IMG/VR virus record: IMGVR_UViG_3300024503_000207
Location: 1-35,068 of that record
Source: a virus
DNA length: 35,068 nucleotides
Reading direction: 5' to 3' (one strand)
Under the pieces are notes generated by a model. That model saw nothing but the letters and a program-made list of their open reading frames with translations. It had not been told where the DNA came from and made no database searches. Shown piece by piece: positions 1-9,382 of the stretch; positions within the stretch are counted from its first letter, which is position 1, and every line of letters begins with the position of its first letter. Both the position numbers and the translations under genes were made by a program.

Positions 1-476
1 CTAAGGGCATCTATGATGAAAAAATTAAGTATGTAACCGGCAATGTTATACAGGTTGATGATAGTTTTTATACAAATATCAGACCTTGTATTAATATTAA
101 ACCTTTAGAATCTAACGATTGGGAAACTTACTGGGATTTAATTACAATTCCTACTAACTACGGACCTTGTGATACTATTGAAGTGTTTGCAGAGGGCCGA
201 AGATTAGTAAAAGACCCGCAGGTTGTTTGGAGTGAAAATAACGGTATAGATGGATTTATTGTAACTGAAGCTGATTTTTCAGTTGACGGGTCATCAAACT
301 ATCTACGCTTAACTAACCCGTTAAAAGCTGGAACACGTATAACTTTAATTAGAAGAACAGGAAAAACCTGGTACGATAGAAGCGAAACATCGGCAAGTTC
401 GGGTGTTACTTTGTTGAATAACAACACTCCTGTAGCTAAATTCATAGCGCAGAAGACCACTTCTATACCTGAATAA
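1..476 (+). CDS. 3' end of a large virion structural protein (partial)
   Basis: The reading frame is open from the first complete codon at position 3 to the stop at 476, so the gene begins outside the window and about 157 residues are visible. They have the flavour of a beta-rich repeat domain seen in very long marine phage structural proteins: an acidic stretch, then a motif like IEVFAEGRRL, then a segment ending in RITLIRRTGKTWYD and a terminal FIAQKTTSIPE tail. It lies directly upstream of another structural candidate and the fibre genes, which supports a tail or baseplate role. An internal GTG at 183 could be mistaken for a start but is not needed. The exact protein is not identified. Confidence 0.7.
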   Translation, partial: KGIYDEKIKYVTGNVIQVDDSFYTNIRPCINIKPLESNDWETYWDLITIPTNYGPCDTIEVFAEGRRLVKDPQVVWSENNGIDGFIVTEADFSVDGSSNYLRLTNPLKAGTRITLIRRTGKTWYDRSETSASSGVTLLNNNTPVAKFIAQKTTSIPE

Positions 477-479
477 ATA
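472..479 (+). promoter_or_regulatory. possible T4-type late promoter box (AATAAATA)
   Basis: AATAAATA differs by one base from the T4 late consensus TATAAATA and lies at the junction between two genes. If it is used, transcription would start about 6-7 bases downstream, beyond the first ATG at 481, which would favour initiation at the later ATG at 508. In AT-rich DNA such a match can arise by chance. Confidence 0.3.
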
Positions 480-480
480 T

Positions 481-1155
481 ATGATGATGGAGTCAAACGA
501 GAATAAAATGTCGCAAAATCAAGAAAAAACTACACAGCCGCAGGAAAAACGCCCAAACGAAACGGGCGGATTCCATTTTGAAGGGCATATTAAAATCTTC
601 GATCCCGAGACCAAAGAGGTGTTTATTGATAAACGCAACGCTATCCATTACGAAAATATGTCAGTTGCAATGGTACAATCGTTGTCAAATCAAGGTCAAG
701 GAACAGTATATCAAATGGTGTTTGGAACAGGCGGAACAACAGTAGATCCAACAGGGTTAATAACATATCTAACTCCAAATACAACTGGTATTAATTCTAG
801 CTTATATAACCAAACTTATTCAAAAATTGTTGATCAGAATTCGTCATCAAATACTGACCCGTTGAGAAATAAAATGGAAATTAGACATATCAGCGGAGCA
901 ACTTATAGCGACATTTTAATTAGTTGTTTATTAGACTACGGCGAGCCTTTAGATCAAGAAGCATTTGATAACTCTGTTGATATGAATGGAGAATTTGTAT
1001 TTGATGAACTGGGACTAATGAGCTACAACCCCAACGGAACAGGCAAATTGTTAACCCACGTAGTTTTCCACCCAGTTCAAAAATCGTTAAACAGATTATT
1101 ACAAATTGACTACACAATTCGTATACAAAGTTTAACTGGATTTACAGGAGCTTAA
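481..1155 (+). CDS. Probable tail/baseplate structural protein, 224 aa
   Basis: No enzyme motif is visible. The protein begins with a hydrophilic Gln/Asn/Glu-rich tail (about residues 1-30), followed by a mixed alpha/beta body containing FEGHIKIFDPETKEVF and ending in HVVFHPVQKSLNRLLQIDYT. I recall similar sequences in marine T4-like phages, annotated as hypothetical or structural. It sits four bases upstream of the first fibre gene and just behind a large structural gene, so a role as a tail or baseplate component or fibre attachment protein is plausible. The start is uncertain: ATGs at 481, 484, 487 and 508 are all in frame and no good Shine-Dalgarno sequence separates them. Confidence 0.6.
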   Translation: MMMESNENKMSQNQEKTTQPQEKRPNETGGFHFEGHIKIFDPETKEVFIDKRNAIHYENMSVAMVQSLSNQGQGTVYQMVFGTGGTTVDPTGLITYLTPNTTGINSSLYNQTYSKIVDQNSSSNTDPLRNKMEIRHISGATYSDILISCLLDYGEPLDQEAFDNSVDMNGEFVFDELGLMSYNPNGTGKLLTHVVFHPVQKSLNRLLQIDYTIRIQSLTGFTGA

Positions 1156-1158
1156 TAA

Positions 1159-3270
1159 ATGCCATATATTGTTAATTTTACAGATAGTGCAAATAAGACT
1201 CCTATAACAGTATTTGATAATACATCAAACACTGATACTAGTTTAACATTTCCAGGTAGAAACGTTACTGGGTACGGTCAGATTGTAGCCGAAAACTTTT
1301 TAGCATTATTAGAGAATTTTGCTTCAACAGACGAACCAATGAATCCTACAGAAGGACAACTTTGGTATAAGAGCGATGACGGAATTCTAATGATGTGGGA
1401 CAACACAAGTTGGAAAGCAGCATCGGGAATTCAAAAGGGAACAACAGAACCAGCAGTTGCAGAAAGCAAGGTTGGTGAATTATGGGTAGATACAACTAAT
1501 CAACAGCTTCGTATTTTTACAGGCACACGTTGGCTATTAGTTGGTCCTGCAGAAAGTTCTGTAGACGGTTTAAGATACGGACCAGTAGTTGAAAGTATTT
1601 CCGATTCGGATAACATCACTCGATATATTTTAACATTTTATATTGCAGATATTCCTGTAATTATTTTTTCTAAAGACAGTTTTACCCCAAAAGTTTTAAT
1701 TACCGGATTTGATATTATTCGATCAGGTATGAATATTTCATTGCCAACAACAGACTCTGCAATAAATGAGTTTGTTGGAGGGTACCTTCCTACTTTATAT
1801 GGAACAGCTAAAAATGCAAATGCCTTAAACATTGGCGGCGTTGAAGTTGCTGCCGGAAAATTTTTAAGATCTAATACAGTTAATACTACTGACTATGCGT
1901 TTAATATTAGAAATAATAACGGCTTAACCGTAGGTATTGACGGAACATTTAATATCGGAACTACTGCTACCACCGCTAAGATTTATAATTCGGCAGCAGG
2001 CAGTTCGATTGATATACAGACAAACAGAAATGGTATTCCTTCTACTATTCTTAAAGTAGTTGATAATACAGTTGGTATTAATCAAGCCAGTCCTACTGAA
2101 GCATTAGATGTTGACGGAAACATTAAACTTACTGGTTCTGTTATTGTAACAGATATTACAGCAAGTACAAATTTAAATAACGGAAGCATCAGGACCGCCG
2201 GCGGTGTAGCAATTTCTAAAAATCTTTTAGTTGGCGAGGGTGCTAGTATTGCTGGAGTATTAGAATCTAATACAATACAACCAAAAACAACTGATACCTT
2301 TAATCTAGGAACCGGATTAAAGAGATGGAATACAGTACAGGCTAAAACAATTATTGCAGATACCATTCAAGGCGTCCTTGATGGAAATATTAGTGGTAAT
2401 TCTAACACAGCGACATCATTAAAAAATGTTACAACATTTCAGTTATCCGGAGACGTTGTTAGTCCTGCAATTCAGTTCGACGGGCAAACAGGAAGTTACA
2501 CTAAGATTTTTAACACAACTCTTACTGCAAACATTATTTCTAGTAAGTCCGAACCATTTCCTAAAGTATCTAAAAAGACAGATTATGTATTAACATATAG
2601 AGCAAGCGAATCTACAACTATATCGTCTGGTTTATTAAAACAAACAAGAGACACATTTGTTGGAGATATGGGTATTCCAATCGGTGGCATCATTCCATAT
2701 GCAGGCGCAACAGCACCTTATGGTTTTTTATTTTGTGATGGATCAGAAGTTGAAAGATCAAAATTTCCAGATCTATACGATGTAATTGGAACAACATATA
2801 ATGGTACAGGTTCGTTAACTGGAGTCAACACATTTAGAATTCCGGACCTAAGAGGAAGATTCCCGTTAGGTAAAGATAATATGGACAACGGAGGCACAGT
2901 TCCAATATCAACAGGTGGATATGTTGATGCAGGTGGCGGCACAGCAGGCAGAGTAACTGACACTAAGGCCCAGACTCTAGCAGGTACAGCCGGTCAAAGT
3001 TCTGTGACATTGACATTATCAAATTTACCAGAACACTCTCACTCTTTAAGTTCGTCAAGACAAGATTATAATGTTATTGCAGTCACAACTACCATTGATC
3101 CGGATGCAGTTACTGGACCAGGTCCAACCGCTCCAGGTCAGGCACAATATTTAAAAGACTCCGGAGGAATTAAAAAACCAACTGGAACAACATTAGGTAC
3201 GGCTGTTGGTATTATGAATCCCTACTTGACTATTAATTATATTATTAGATCAGGTCCACCGTTATTCTAA
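1159..3270 (+). CDS. Tail fibre protein with C-terminal phage tail-collar domain, 703 aa
   Basis: First of four paralogous fibre genes. The N-terminal ~140 residues carry the shared module, with ENFLALLENF near residue 47 and two GQLWY/GELWV-type motifs (near residues 66 and 105), each followed by a short beta hairpin. The middle is low-complexity, Thr/Asn/Ser-rich and beta-prone, as in trimeric fibre shafts. From about residue 510 comes a tail-collar domain: IGGIIPYAG, FLFCDGSEV, then FRIPDLRGRFPLG, followed by a His-containing NLPEHSHSLSSS segment and a terminal MNPYLTINYIIRSG. This architecture belongs to receptor-contacting fibres. The start ATG follows the previous stop after three bases. 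Which host receptor it binds cannot be told from sequence. Confidence 0.85.
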   Translation: MPYIVNFTDSANKTPITVFDNTSNTDTSLTFPGRNVTGYGQIVAENFLALLENFASTDEPMNPTEGQLWYKSDDGILMMWDNTSWKAASGIQKGTTEPAVAESKVGELWVDTTNQQLRIFTGTRWLLVGPAESSVDGLRYGPVVESISDSDNITRYILTFYIADIPVIIFSKDSFTPKVLITGFDIIRSGMNISLPTTDSAINEFVGGYLPTLYGTAKNANALNIGGVEVAAGKFLRSNTVNTTDYAFNIRNNNGLTVGIDGTFNIGTTATTAKIYNSAAGSSIDIQTNRNGIPSTILKVVDNTVGINQASPTEALDVDGNIKLTGSVIVTDITASTNLNNGSIRTAGGVAISKNLLVGEGASIAGVLESNTIQPKTTDTFNLGTGLKRWNTVQAKTIIADTIQGVLDGNISGNSNTATSLKNVTTFQLSGDVVSPAIQFDGQTGSYTKIFNTTLTANIISSKSEPFPKVSKKTDYVLTYRASESTTISSGLLKQTRDTFVGDMGIPIGGIIPYAGATAPYGFLFCDGSEVERSKFPDLYDVIGTTYNGTGSLTGVNTFRIPDLRGRFPLGKDNMDNGGTVPISTGGYVDAGGGTAGRVTDTKAQTLAGTAGQSSVTLTLSNLPEHSHSLSSSRQDYNVIAVTTTIDPDAVTGPGPTAPGQAQYLKDSGGIKKPTGTTLGTAVGIMNPYLTINYIIRSGPPLF

Positions 3271-3285
3271 TTAGGTTAAAAAAAT

Positions 3286-5100
3286 ATGGCATATCAAATT
3301 AATAAAACAGACGGTACAATCGTAGCAACAGTAGCAGACGGTCAAATTGATGAATTATCAACTGACATAACTCTTATTGGAAAAAATTACAGCGGGTTTG
3401 GCGAAGCATTAAATGAAAACCTAATTAAAATATTAGAAAATTTTTCAAGTACTACTGCTCCAGAGCATCCTATTAAAGGCCAAGTATGGTACGATTCTTC
3501 TGAAAATAAATTAAAAGTTTACAACGGATCGACATTTGTACCGGTAAGTTCTGCAACTATTTCAAATACACAACCAGATACACTAGCTAGCGGAGATTTA
3601 TGGTTTGATAACATTGGCGGCCAATTATATTTTTATGACGGTACAAATCCTATTTTATTAGGCCCAGCATATTCAGCTTCACAAGGATTAAGCGGTTTAA
3701 AAGTTGATAGTATTCTCGATACTCTTAACCAAACTCGAGTTATTACATACTTGTATAATAACGGAATTTTATTAGGAATTTTTTCTAAAGACAGTTTTAC
3801 ACCTAAAGCAGAGATTATTGGATATTCTGGTAGTATCGAACCAGGATTTAATGCAGGAACATTAGACGGATTAAAATTTAATGTAACTGTAACAAATTCA
3901 GAACAACTTGGCGGAGCAGTAGCAACGACCTATGTTCGTAGAGATACATCAAATGCGATTAATGGACAACTACGAATTACCACAGACCAGGGTATAGTTA
4001 TTGGATCAGCCGGTCAATCTAACTTGTATGTTACCAGCGGTGACATTTTTATGTCAAACGCTTCAACCGATAAGAATTTAATTCTTAACGTTCGAAAAGG
4101 CATTAACCAAGAAAACGCAGTTGTTATAGGATCATCTCAACGAACAATCGATCTATATTATGGATATGAAGATAGCCAAGTTAGAGTAGGTGGCGATTTA
4201 ACCATTGTTGGAAATTTAGAAGTTCAGGGAACAACCACAACACTTAATACCAATGATTTAGTTGTAGAAGACAAAAACATAATCATTGCGAGTGTCACTA
4301 ATCCAACAAATTCAACAGCCGACGGTGCTGGAATTACAATCAAAGGAACTACAGACAAAACAATTTCCTATTCTAACGCTGATAACTGGTTAGATGTGTC
4401 AGAAACACTTAACTTAGATTCTGGCAAGGCTCTTTATATTGGCGGCACCAAGGTTATTGATGGAAACAGTTTAGGCTCTAGTATTACTAGTATTCCGGGT
4501 GTTAGTTCTTTTGGTACACAAACAGTAATTAACGTTGGTCCTGGAGCACCTCCGGTAGCTCAAATGAGATTAGAAAACCATAGAATATCTACGGTTTCTA
4601 GTAATTATGACGTTGAAATATTCCCTGACGGTACTGGTAACGTTGTTTTAAATGATTCAGCTAGAATTACAAATCTTGTTGATCCTATTGATCCGCAAGA
4701 TGCAGCCACAAAAGAATATGTAGATAATACAATTGAAACAAGGCCGTTAGTTTTCAGTATGGATTTATCTGATGCTAAATCAAACACCTATATTATTATT
4801 AATATATTAAATAATCTTGCTCCGCCGGCGGAATTTAGGTCTGGTACAGTGGCAAGAATATTATGTACAATTAATACTAATAACGCAGTTACATTGGATA
4901 TCAATTCACTTCCTCCTACAGTTAATACTAACCCCTTCTTAACAGATTTAGGAGGCGCCACAGGCCAAGCTGTTACAGGAATAACTTTTCCAACTGCTTC
5001 GATAACTGCCCAACCAATTGTAACAACTAGAATTATTAAAGAGTTTGTTTTAAACATTGGTGCTTGGATTTGGCAATCAGATACGTTATTACCACCATAA
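3286..5100 (+). CDS. Tail fibre-like protein without collar domain, 604 aa
   Basis: Paralogue of the preceding gene over the N-terminal ~200 residues: ENLIKILENF, GQVWYDSSENKLKVYNG and a second GDLWFD unit, then IFSKDSFTPKAEI, which nearly repeats the neighbour's IIFSKDSFTPKVLI. The central part is Thr/Asn/Gly-rich. Near residue 465 is DPIDPQDAATKEYVD, a linker motif common in phage fibre shafts. The C-terminal ~120 residues differ from the other three paralogues; no collar or chaperone domain is recognisable, and they probably form a distinct beta-rich tip. It starts 15 bases after the previous stop with only a weak ribosome site. Likely a structural fibre or an accessory adhesin. Confidence 0.75.
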   Translation: MAYQINKTDGTIVATVADGQIDELSTDITLIGKNYSGFGEALNENLIKILENFSSTTAPEHPIKGQVWYDSSENKLKVYNGSTFVPVSSATISNTQPDTLASGDLWFDNIGGQLYFYDGTNPILLGPAYSASQGLSGLKVDSILDTLNQTRVITYLYNNGILLGIFSKDSFTPKAEIIGYSGSIEPGFNAGTLDGLKFNVTVTNSEQLGGAVATTYVRRDTSNAINGQLRITTDQGIVIGSAGQSNLYVTSGDIFMSNASTDKNLILNVRKGINQENAVVIGSSQRTIDLYYGYEDSQVRVGGDLTIVGNLEVQGTTTTLNTNDLVVEDKNIIIASVTNPTNSTADGAGITIKGTTDKTISYSNADNWLDVSETLNLDSGKALYIGGTKVIDGNSLGSSITSIPGVSSFGTQTVINVGPGAPPVAQMRLENHRISTVSSNYDVEIFPDGTGNVVLNDSARITNLVDPIDPQDAATKEYVDNTIETRPLVFSMDLSDAKSNTYIIINILNNLAPPAEFRSGTVARILCTINTNNAVTLDINSLPPTVNTNPFLTDLGGATGQAVTGITFPTASITAQPIVTTRIIKEFVLNIGAWIWQSDTLLPP

Positions 5101-5118
5101 TCAATCGGAGCGATATAA

Positions 5119-7527
5119 ATGTCTTACGTTATTAATAAATTTAACGGTGAACAACTAATAGTACTTGACGACGGTACTATAGACACCAGTACCAGCATCA
5201 ACTTAGTTGGAAGAAACTATGTTGGCTATGGTGAAGCACAAAATGAAAATTTTCTGTGGTTGCTAGAAAATTTTGCTAATAATAAACCACCAGCAAGGCC
5301 GTTAACCGGGCAATTATGGTTTGATACTTCGGCCAATTTAGTCAAAGTATATAATTTAGAAGAATGGGTTCCTGTAGGATCAGCAATTTTAAGCCAAGAT
5401 GCTCCAACAACCACAATAGCCGGATCTTTTTGGTTGGACACAAATGCTAATCAATTAAAAGTGTATACTGGCTCCGAATGGCAATTAATAGGACCAGAGG
5501 CGGTTAGAGGATTTGGATCGACTAAAGTTCGAGCAACTACACTAGATGATACTGTAGGAAATCAACGTCCTGTTCTTATATTTGAAACAGATGATGTTCC
5601 TTTTGCAATATGTACAGCATCGGCGTTTACTATAAATCCTTATGCTGCAATAGATGGATTCGAAACTAATTTAACCGCTGGAATTAATTTATCATCAGCA
5701 TCAAAAATAAATGGAAATGTTACAGGTAATGCTGGAACAGCTGACGCATTAAAAACTAGTCGAAATATTAACGGAGTACCTTTTAACGGAACTTCAAACG
5801 TAACTATTAAATCTTCTACAACACGTTCTTTGATTAGCGGATCATATATTGTAGGAAATGATTTTGACGGAGCTCAAGAAACTACTTGGTCAGTAGACGC
5901 ATCATCTACTAATGCTATTGGAAAAATTGTAGCTCGTAACAGCGAAGGCGGGTTTTCAGCAGGTACAATTACGGCTACATTTGTAGGAAATTTAACTGGC
6001 AATGTAACTGCAACCAGCGGAACTAGTAGATTTAATATTATTGAAGCTAATTCTTTTGTTGGCGCAACACTTTCGGGAAATGCGGCAACAGCTACTCAAC
6101 TAGCCAATGCAAGAAAAATTAACGGTGTTAACTTTGATGGTACAAGTGATATAACAATACCTGCACCTGCAGGTATATTAACAGGCAATACACTGGCATC
6201 TAACGTATTAATGTCTAGTCTGACTTCTGTAGGAACTTTAACAGGGTTAAGTGTAGCAGATCTTGGAATAACTATAGGAAGTTCATCTCAATTTAATTTG
6301 TTTGTTGACGATAGTGTTCCTACAATTAGATCTGAAACAGGAGCATTAAATTTTGATCTAGGCCCAACTGGACCTGACATAAAACTTGTTGACACGTTAA
6401 CATCGCTGTCATTAGGCGGCCCTAATTCTCCTGCACTAATAGGTGATAACATAACAAATTTAGGCATACCAAGTTACAAGTTTAACAATGTTTATGCTAA
6501 TAATTTTAAAGGAAATGCAGATACTGCAACATTATCCTTAAGAGCAACTAATATTGTTGGCGGTGGCGCTGGCGCTCTAGTTATACAATCAGATCAAGAT
6601 ACAACAACAACGTTGGGTTTAGGACCGGATGGATTTGTTCTGAGAGCTAGACCAGGAGGACCTCAGTGGGAACCGTCAATTGGAATAGAACCAATAACTG
6701 CTGGTAATCATATCACGATGATTAATACTGCTACTAGCGGTAGTTTAAGTTTATACGATTCATCACTTCCGGTTACTATTGGGATAGATGCTACTCCAAA
6801 CAATGTTCCTTTAACCGTTGCATCTCGAGATGTATATGGAAACATAGCTGCAAATTCATTTGTTGGCGGATTATTAGGAAATGTTATTGGTAATGTTTCT
6901 GGAAATGCTGGAACAGTAACAAATGGTGTGTATACTACAGGAACTTATTCTAATCCAAGTTGGATTACTACGTTAGCAGGTTCAAAAGTTACAAGCATTC
7001 CAAATTCATCCTTACAAAATCCATCGATTACTATTAATGGGTATACAGTTTCTCTTGGCGGTGCAGTTAATATTGCACTTGCAGGTATTCCGTCAGGGGG
7101 AATTATTATGTGGAACGGATTAGTAGTATCAATTCCCTCTGGTTGGGCGTTGTGTAACGGCTCCAACGGCACCCCAGATTTACGAGACCGTTTTATAGTA
7201 GGCGCAGGTTCAACCTATGCAGTCGGAGCAACAGGTGGTAGCAAAGATGCGATTGTAGTAAGCCACTCGCACTCGGCTTCAGTTAATGACCCAGGGCACT
7301 CGCACAGTAATGTAACGCAATATGGCAACCCAATAACTCGAATGGGATCTGGAACAGGAAGGCAAGCCGGTACATCTCCTGACTCGGCGTTAGGAAAATC
7401 TGATAACGGATCGAACACAGATAACGCTAGTACAGGTATTTCAGTAAGCATTAGCTCAACAGGATCTTCGGGCACTAACGCAAACTTACCTCCGTACTAT
7501 GCACTTTGCTTCATTATGAAACTGTAA
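5119..7527 (+). CDS. Tail fibre protein with phage fibre repeats and His-rich collar tip, 802 aa
   Basis: Longest of the four fibre paralogues. The N-terminus has the shared ENFLWLLENF and GQLWFDTSANLVKVYN motifs. The shaft carries repeats of the type NAATATQLANARKINGV (near residues 205-225 and 320-345), typical of phage tail-fibre repeats. From about residue 660 a collar-like tip begins (GGIIMWNGL, SGWALCNGSNGTPDLRD), followed by the His cluster HSHSASVNDPGHSHS and a terminal NLPPYYALCFIMKL. Spaced His-x-His pairs in T4 long-fibre tips bind iron, so metal binding here is a reasonable inference. A GGAG ribosome site precedes the ATG. Probably the receptor-binding fibre or one of several. Confidence 0.85.
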   Translation: MSYVINKFNGEQLIVLDDGTIDTSTSINLVGRNYVGYGEAQNENFLWLLENFANNKPPARPLTGQLWFDTSANLVKVYNLEEWVPVGSAILSQDAPTTTIAGSFWLDTNANQLKVYTGSEWQLIGPEAVRGFGSTKVRATTLDDTVGNQRPVLIFETDDVPFAICTASAFTINPYAAIDGFETNLTAGINLSSASKINGNVTGNAGTADALKTSRNINGVPFNGTSNVTIKSSTTRSLISGSYIVGNDFDGAQETTWSVDASSTNAIGKIVARNSEGGFSAGTITATFVGNLTGNVTATSGTSRFNIIEANSFVGATLSGNAATATQLANARKINGVNFDGTSDITIPAPAGILTGNTLASNVLMSSLTSVGTLTGLSVADLGITIGSSSQFNLFVDDSVPTIRSETGALNFDLGPTGPDIKLVDTLTSLSLGGPNSPALIGDNITNLGIPSYKFNNVYANNFKGNADTATLSLRATNIVGGGAGALVIQSDQDTTTTLGLGPDGFVLRARPGGPQWEPSIGIEPITAGNHITMINTATSGSLSLYDSSLPVTIGIDATPNNVPLTVASRDVYGNIAANSFVGGLLGNVIGNVSGNAGTVTNGVYTTGTYSNPSWITTLAGSKVTSIPNSSLQNPSITINGYTVSLGGAVNIALAGIPSGGIIMWNGLVVSIPSGWALCNGSNGTPDLRDRFIVGAGSTYAVGATGGSKDAIVVSHSHSASVNDPGHSHSNVTQYGNPITRMGSGTGRQAGTSPDSALGKSDNGSNTDNASTGISVSISSTGSSGTNANLPPYYALCFIMKL

Positions 7528-7538
7528 GAAGTTTAACT

Positions 7539-7546
7539 AATAAATA
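7539..7546 (+). promoter_or_regulatory. possible late promoter box (AATAAATA) before the fourth fibre gene
   Basis: The 45-base gap before the gene at 7573 holds AATAAATA, one base off the T4 late consensus, 26 bases upstream of the ATG. This is a better distance for a promoter plus a short leader than the box at 472. A GGGA stretch before the ATG could be the ribosome site. The call rests on sequence similarity and position only. Confidence 0.4.
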
Positions 7547-7572
7547 TATAAACATTTTGGGACTATTAAACT

Positions 7573-9381
7573 ATGGCATACGAAGTTAACAAATTTAATG
7601 GAACGTTTTTAGTATCAGTTGCAGACGGTACAATTGATACAACTACAGATTTACGTTTCATTGGTAAAAATTACGCCGGGTACGGCGAAGTTCAAAACGA
7701 AAATTTCCTACATTTGCTAGAAAATTTTTCAAATACTACACCTCCACCGAAGTCTGTAACAGGTCAAATTTGGTATGATTCTCAAAATAAAAAATTAAAA
7801 TTTTATGACGGGTCAAAATTTAAAGTTGCTAGCGGTGCAGAAGTTAGTTCTACAGCACCGTCTGGTTTAGCAACAGGTGATTTTTGGTGGGATTCGTCAG
7901 CAAAACAGTTGTATGCCTATAACGGAACTGGATATACGTTAGTTGGTCCAGTGTCCAGCCCAGACCTAGGAACTTCAATTATAGCTGGTGAAGTTGTAAA
8001 AGGAACTATTTCGTCTGATATTGGACCTCATACAATATTAAAAGTAATTACAAATGATAAAGTTGTTGGTATTTTCAGTAGAACTGAATTTACACTTGAT
8101 AATGCACAAAATCCTATCGAAGATTTTACATATATTAAGAAAGGATTTACTCTAGCTAAATCACAAACAGGTGTTTCAACAGACGACTACGTTATGTGGG
8201 GCACAGCTCAAAATGCGAATCAGTTAGGCGGAGTCAATGCTGATCAGTATATTAGAGTTGGTGATAACGCATTTACATCTGAAGTAGCATTCAGCGATCC
8301 TGGATTTACAGTAGGCGATGCAACCGGCGGTGATCTAAGAATTCGTGTTGAAAACGGCGACGAAACTATTATTGAAAACCGGTTAGGAAATCCTATATAT
8401 TTTAGAATTTCAGTAGTTCCAACAGTTGATGAAAGAGATGTTGCTGTGATAACATCAACAGGTATTGTGCCTGGAGATAACAGCACTTATTCGTTAGGCA
8501 CTGACAGCAGTAAATGGGTCAACGTTTATTCTACTACATTTACCGGAAGTCTTGTTGGAAATGTTACTGGAAATTCAACAGGAACGCATACAGGAAGTGT
8601 TTTAGCCACCGACTCTACAGTATTAATAGACGGAACTACAAAACAGATTGGATACACTGGTGCAACCTTAGTAGGAACATTAACTGGTTCTGTAACAGGA
8701 TCAGCATCGACCGCAACTAATGCTGGAAAATTAAATGACCTAGAAGCAACTAGTGATATTCCTGCAGGCGGCGTAGCATCTATCCCAATTAGAGATACAA
8801 GTGGTAACATTACTGCTAATCAATTTATTGGAACGTCTAATAATACAGATAAATTATTCCTTGACAAAACCAATGCAGTTACAGATCCTGCTTGGAGTGA
8901 TTCAACAGAATCTACACAATATAGAACAGCAAGATTAACAGCAACTGCCTATTCTATTGCTGCTAGAGATTCTAGCGGAAATTTAACAGCAAATATATTC
9001 AATGGTACAGCAACAGCAGCTAGATACGCTGACTTGGCAGAAAAATATCTAACAGATAAAGAATATGAACCAGGTACAGTTGTTATAGTAGGCGGAGAAA
9101 AAGAAGTTACAGCAGCAGATGTTAATACTCGTGCAATTGGTGTAGTTTCAACTAATCCTGCTTATATGATGAACAAAGATCTAGAAGGCGGAACATATAT
9201 TGCTCTAAAAGGTCGTGTTCCTTGCAAAGTTTACGGCGCAGTTAAAAAAGGAGATCGCTTAGTTGCAGGACCAGGCGGCGCAGCTATTGCTGCACACGGC
9301 AATTATGCTAATGTATTTGCTGTGGCATTGGAATCAAACGGTAACGATGGCGTTAAATTAATCGAAGCATTGGTGTTATAA
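7573..9381 (+). CDS. Tail fibre-like protein with possible C-terminal chaperone/peptidase-G2-like domain, 602 aa
   Basis: Fourth fibre paralogue. The shared N-terminal module is clear (ENFLHLLENF, GQIWYDSQNKKLKFYDG, then GDFWWDSSAKQLYAYNG). The middle has a shaft with ADQYIRVGDNA and LVGNVTGNSTGTHTGS repeats. The last ~125 residues, starting near ARYADLAEKYL, contain IGVVSTNPAYMMN and GRVPCKVYG. They resemble the C-terminal module found at the end of many phage fibres, related in layout to intramolecular chaperone (peptidase G2-type) domains that trimerise the fibre and may cleave themselves off. I cannot identify the catalytic residues with certainty, so self-cleavage is an inference. Starts behind a possible late promoter. 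Confidence 0.75.
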   Translation: MAYEVNKFNGTFLVSVADGTIDTTTDLRFIGKNYAGYGEVQNENFLHLLENFSNTTPPPKSVTGQIWYDSQNKKLKFYDGSKFKVASGAEVSSTAPSGLATGDFWWDSSAKQLYAYNGTGYTLVGPVSSPDLGTSIIAGEVVKGTISSDIGPHTILKVITNDKVVGIFSRTEFTLDNAQNPIEDFTYIKKGFTLAKSQTGVSTDDYVMWGTAQNANQLGGVNADQYIRVGDNAFTSEVAFSDPGFTVGDATGGDLRIRVENGDETIIENRLGNPIYFRISVVPTVDERDVAVITSTGIVPGDNSTYSLGTDSSKWVNVYSTTFTGSLVGNVTGNSTGTHTGSVLATDSTVLIDGTTKQIGYTGATLVGTLTGSVTGSASTATNAGKLNDLEATSDIPAGGVASIPIRDTSGNITANQFIGTSNNTDKLFLDKTNAVTDPAWSDSTESTQYRTARLTATAYSIAARDSSGNLTANIFNGTATAARYADLAEKYLTDKEYEPGTVVIVGGEKEVTAADVNTRAIGVVSTNPAYMMNKDLEGGTYIALKGRVPCKVYGAVKKGDRLVAGPGGAAIAAHGNYANVFAVALESNGNDGVKLIEALVL

Positions 9382-9382
9382 T

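Noticed and set aside
7530-7572. Inverted repeat AGTTTAA ... TTAAACT before the fourth fibre gene
   Set aside because: Only 7 bp of A/T-rich stem around a 29-base loop; likely chance in this base composition.
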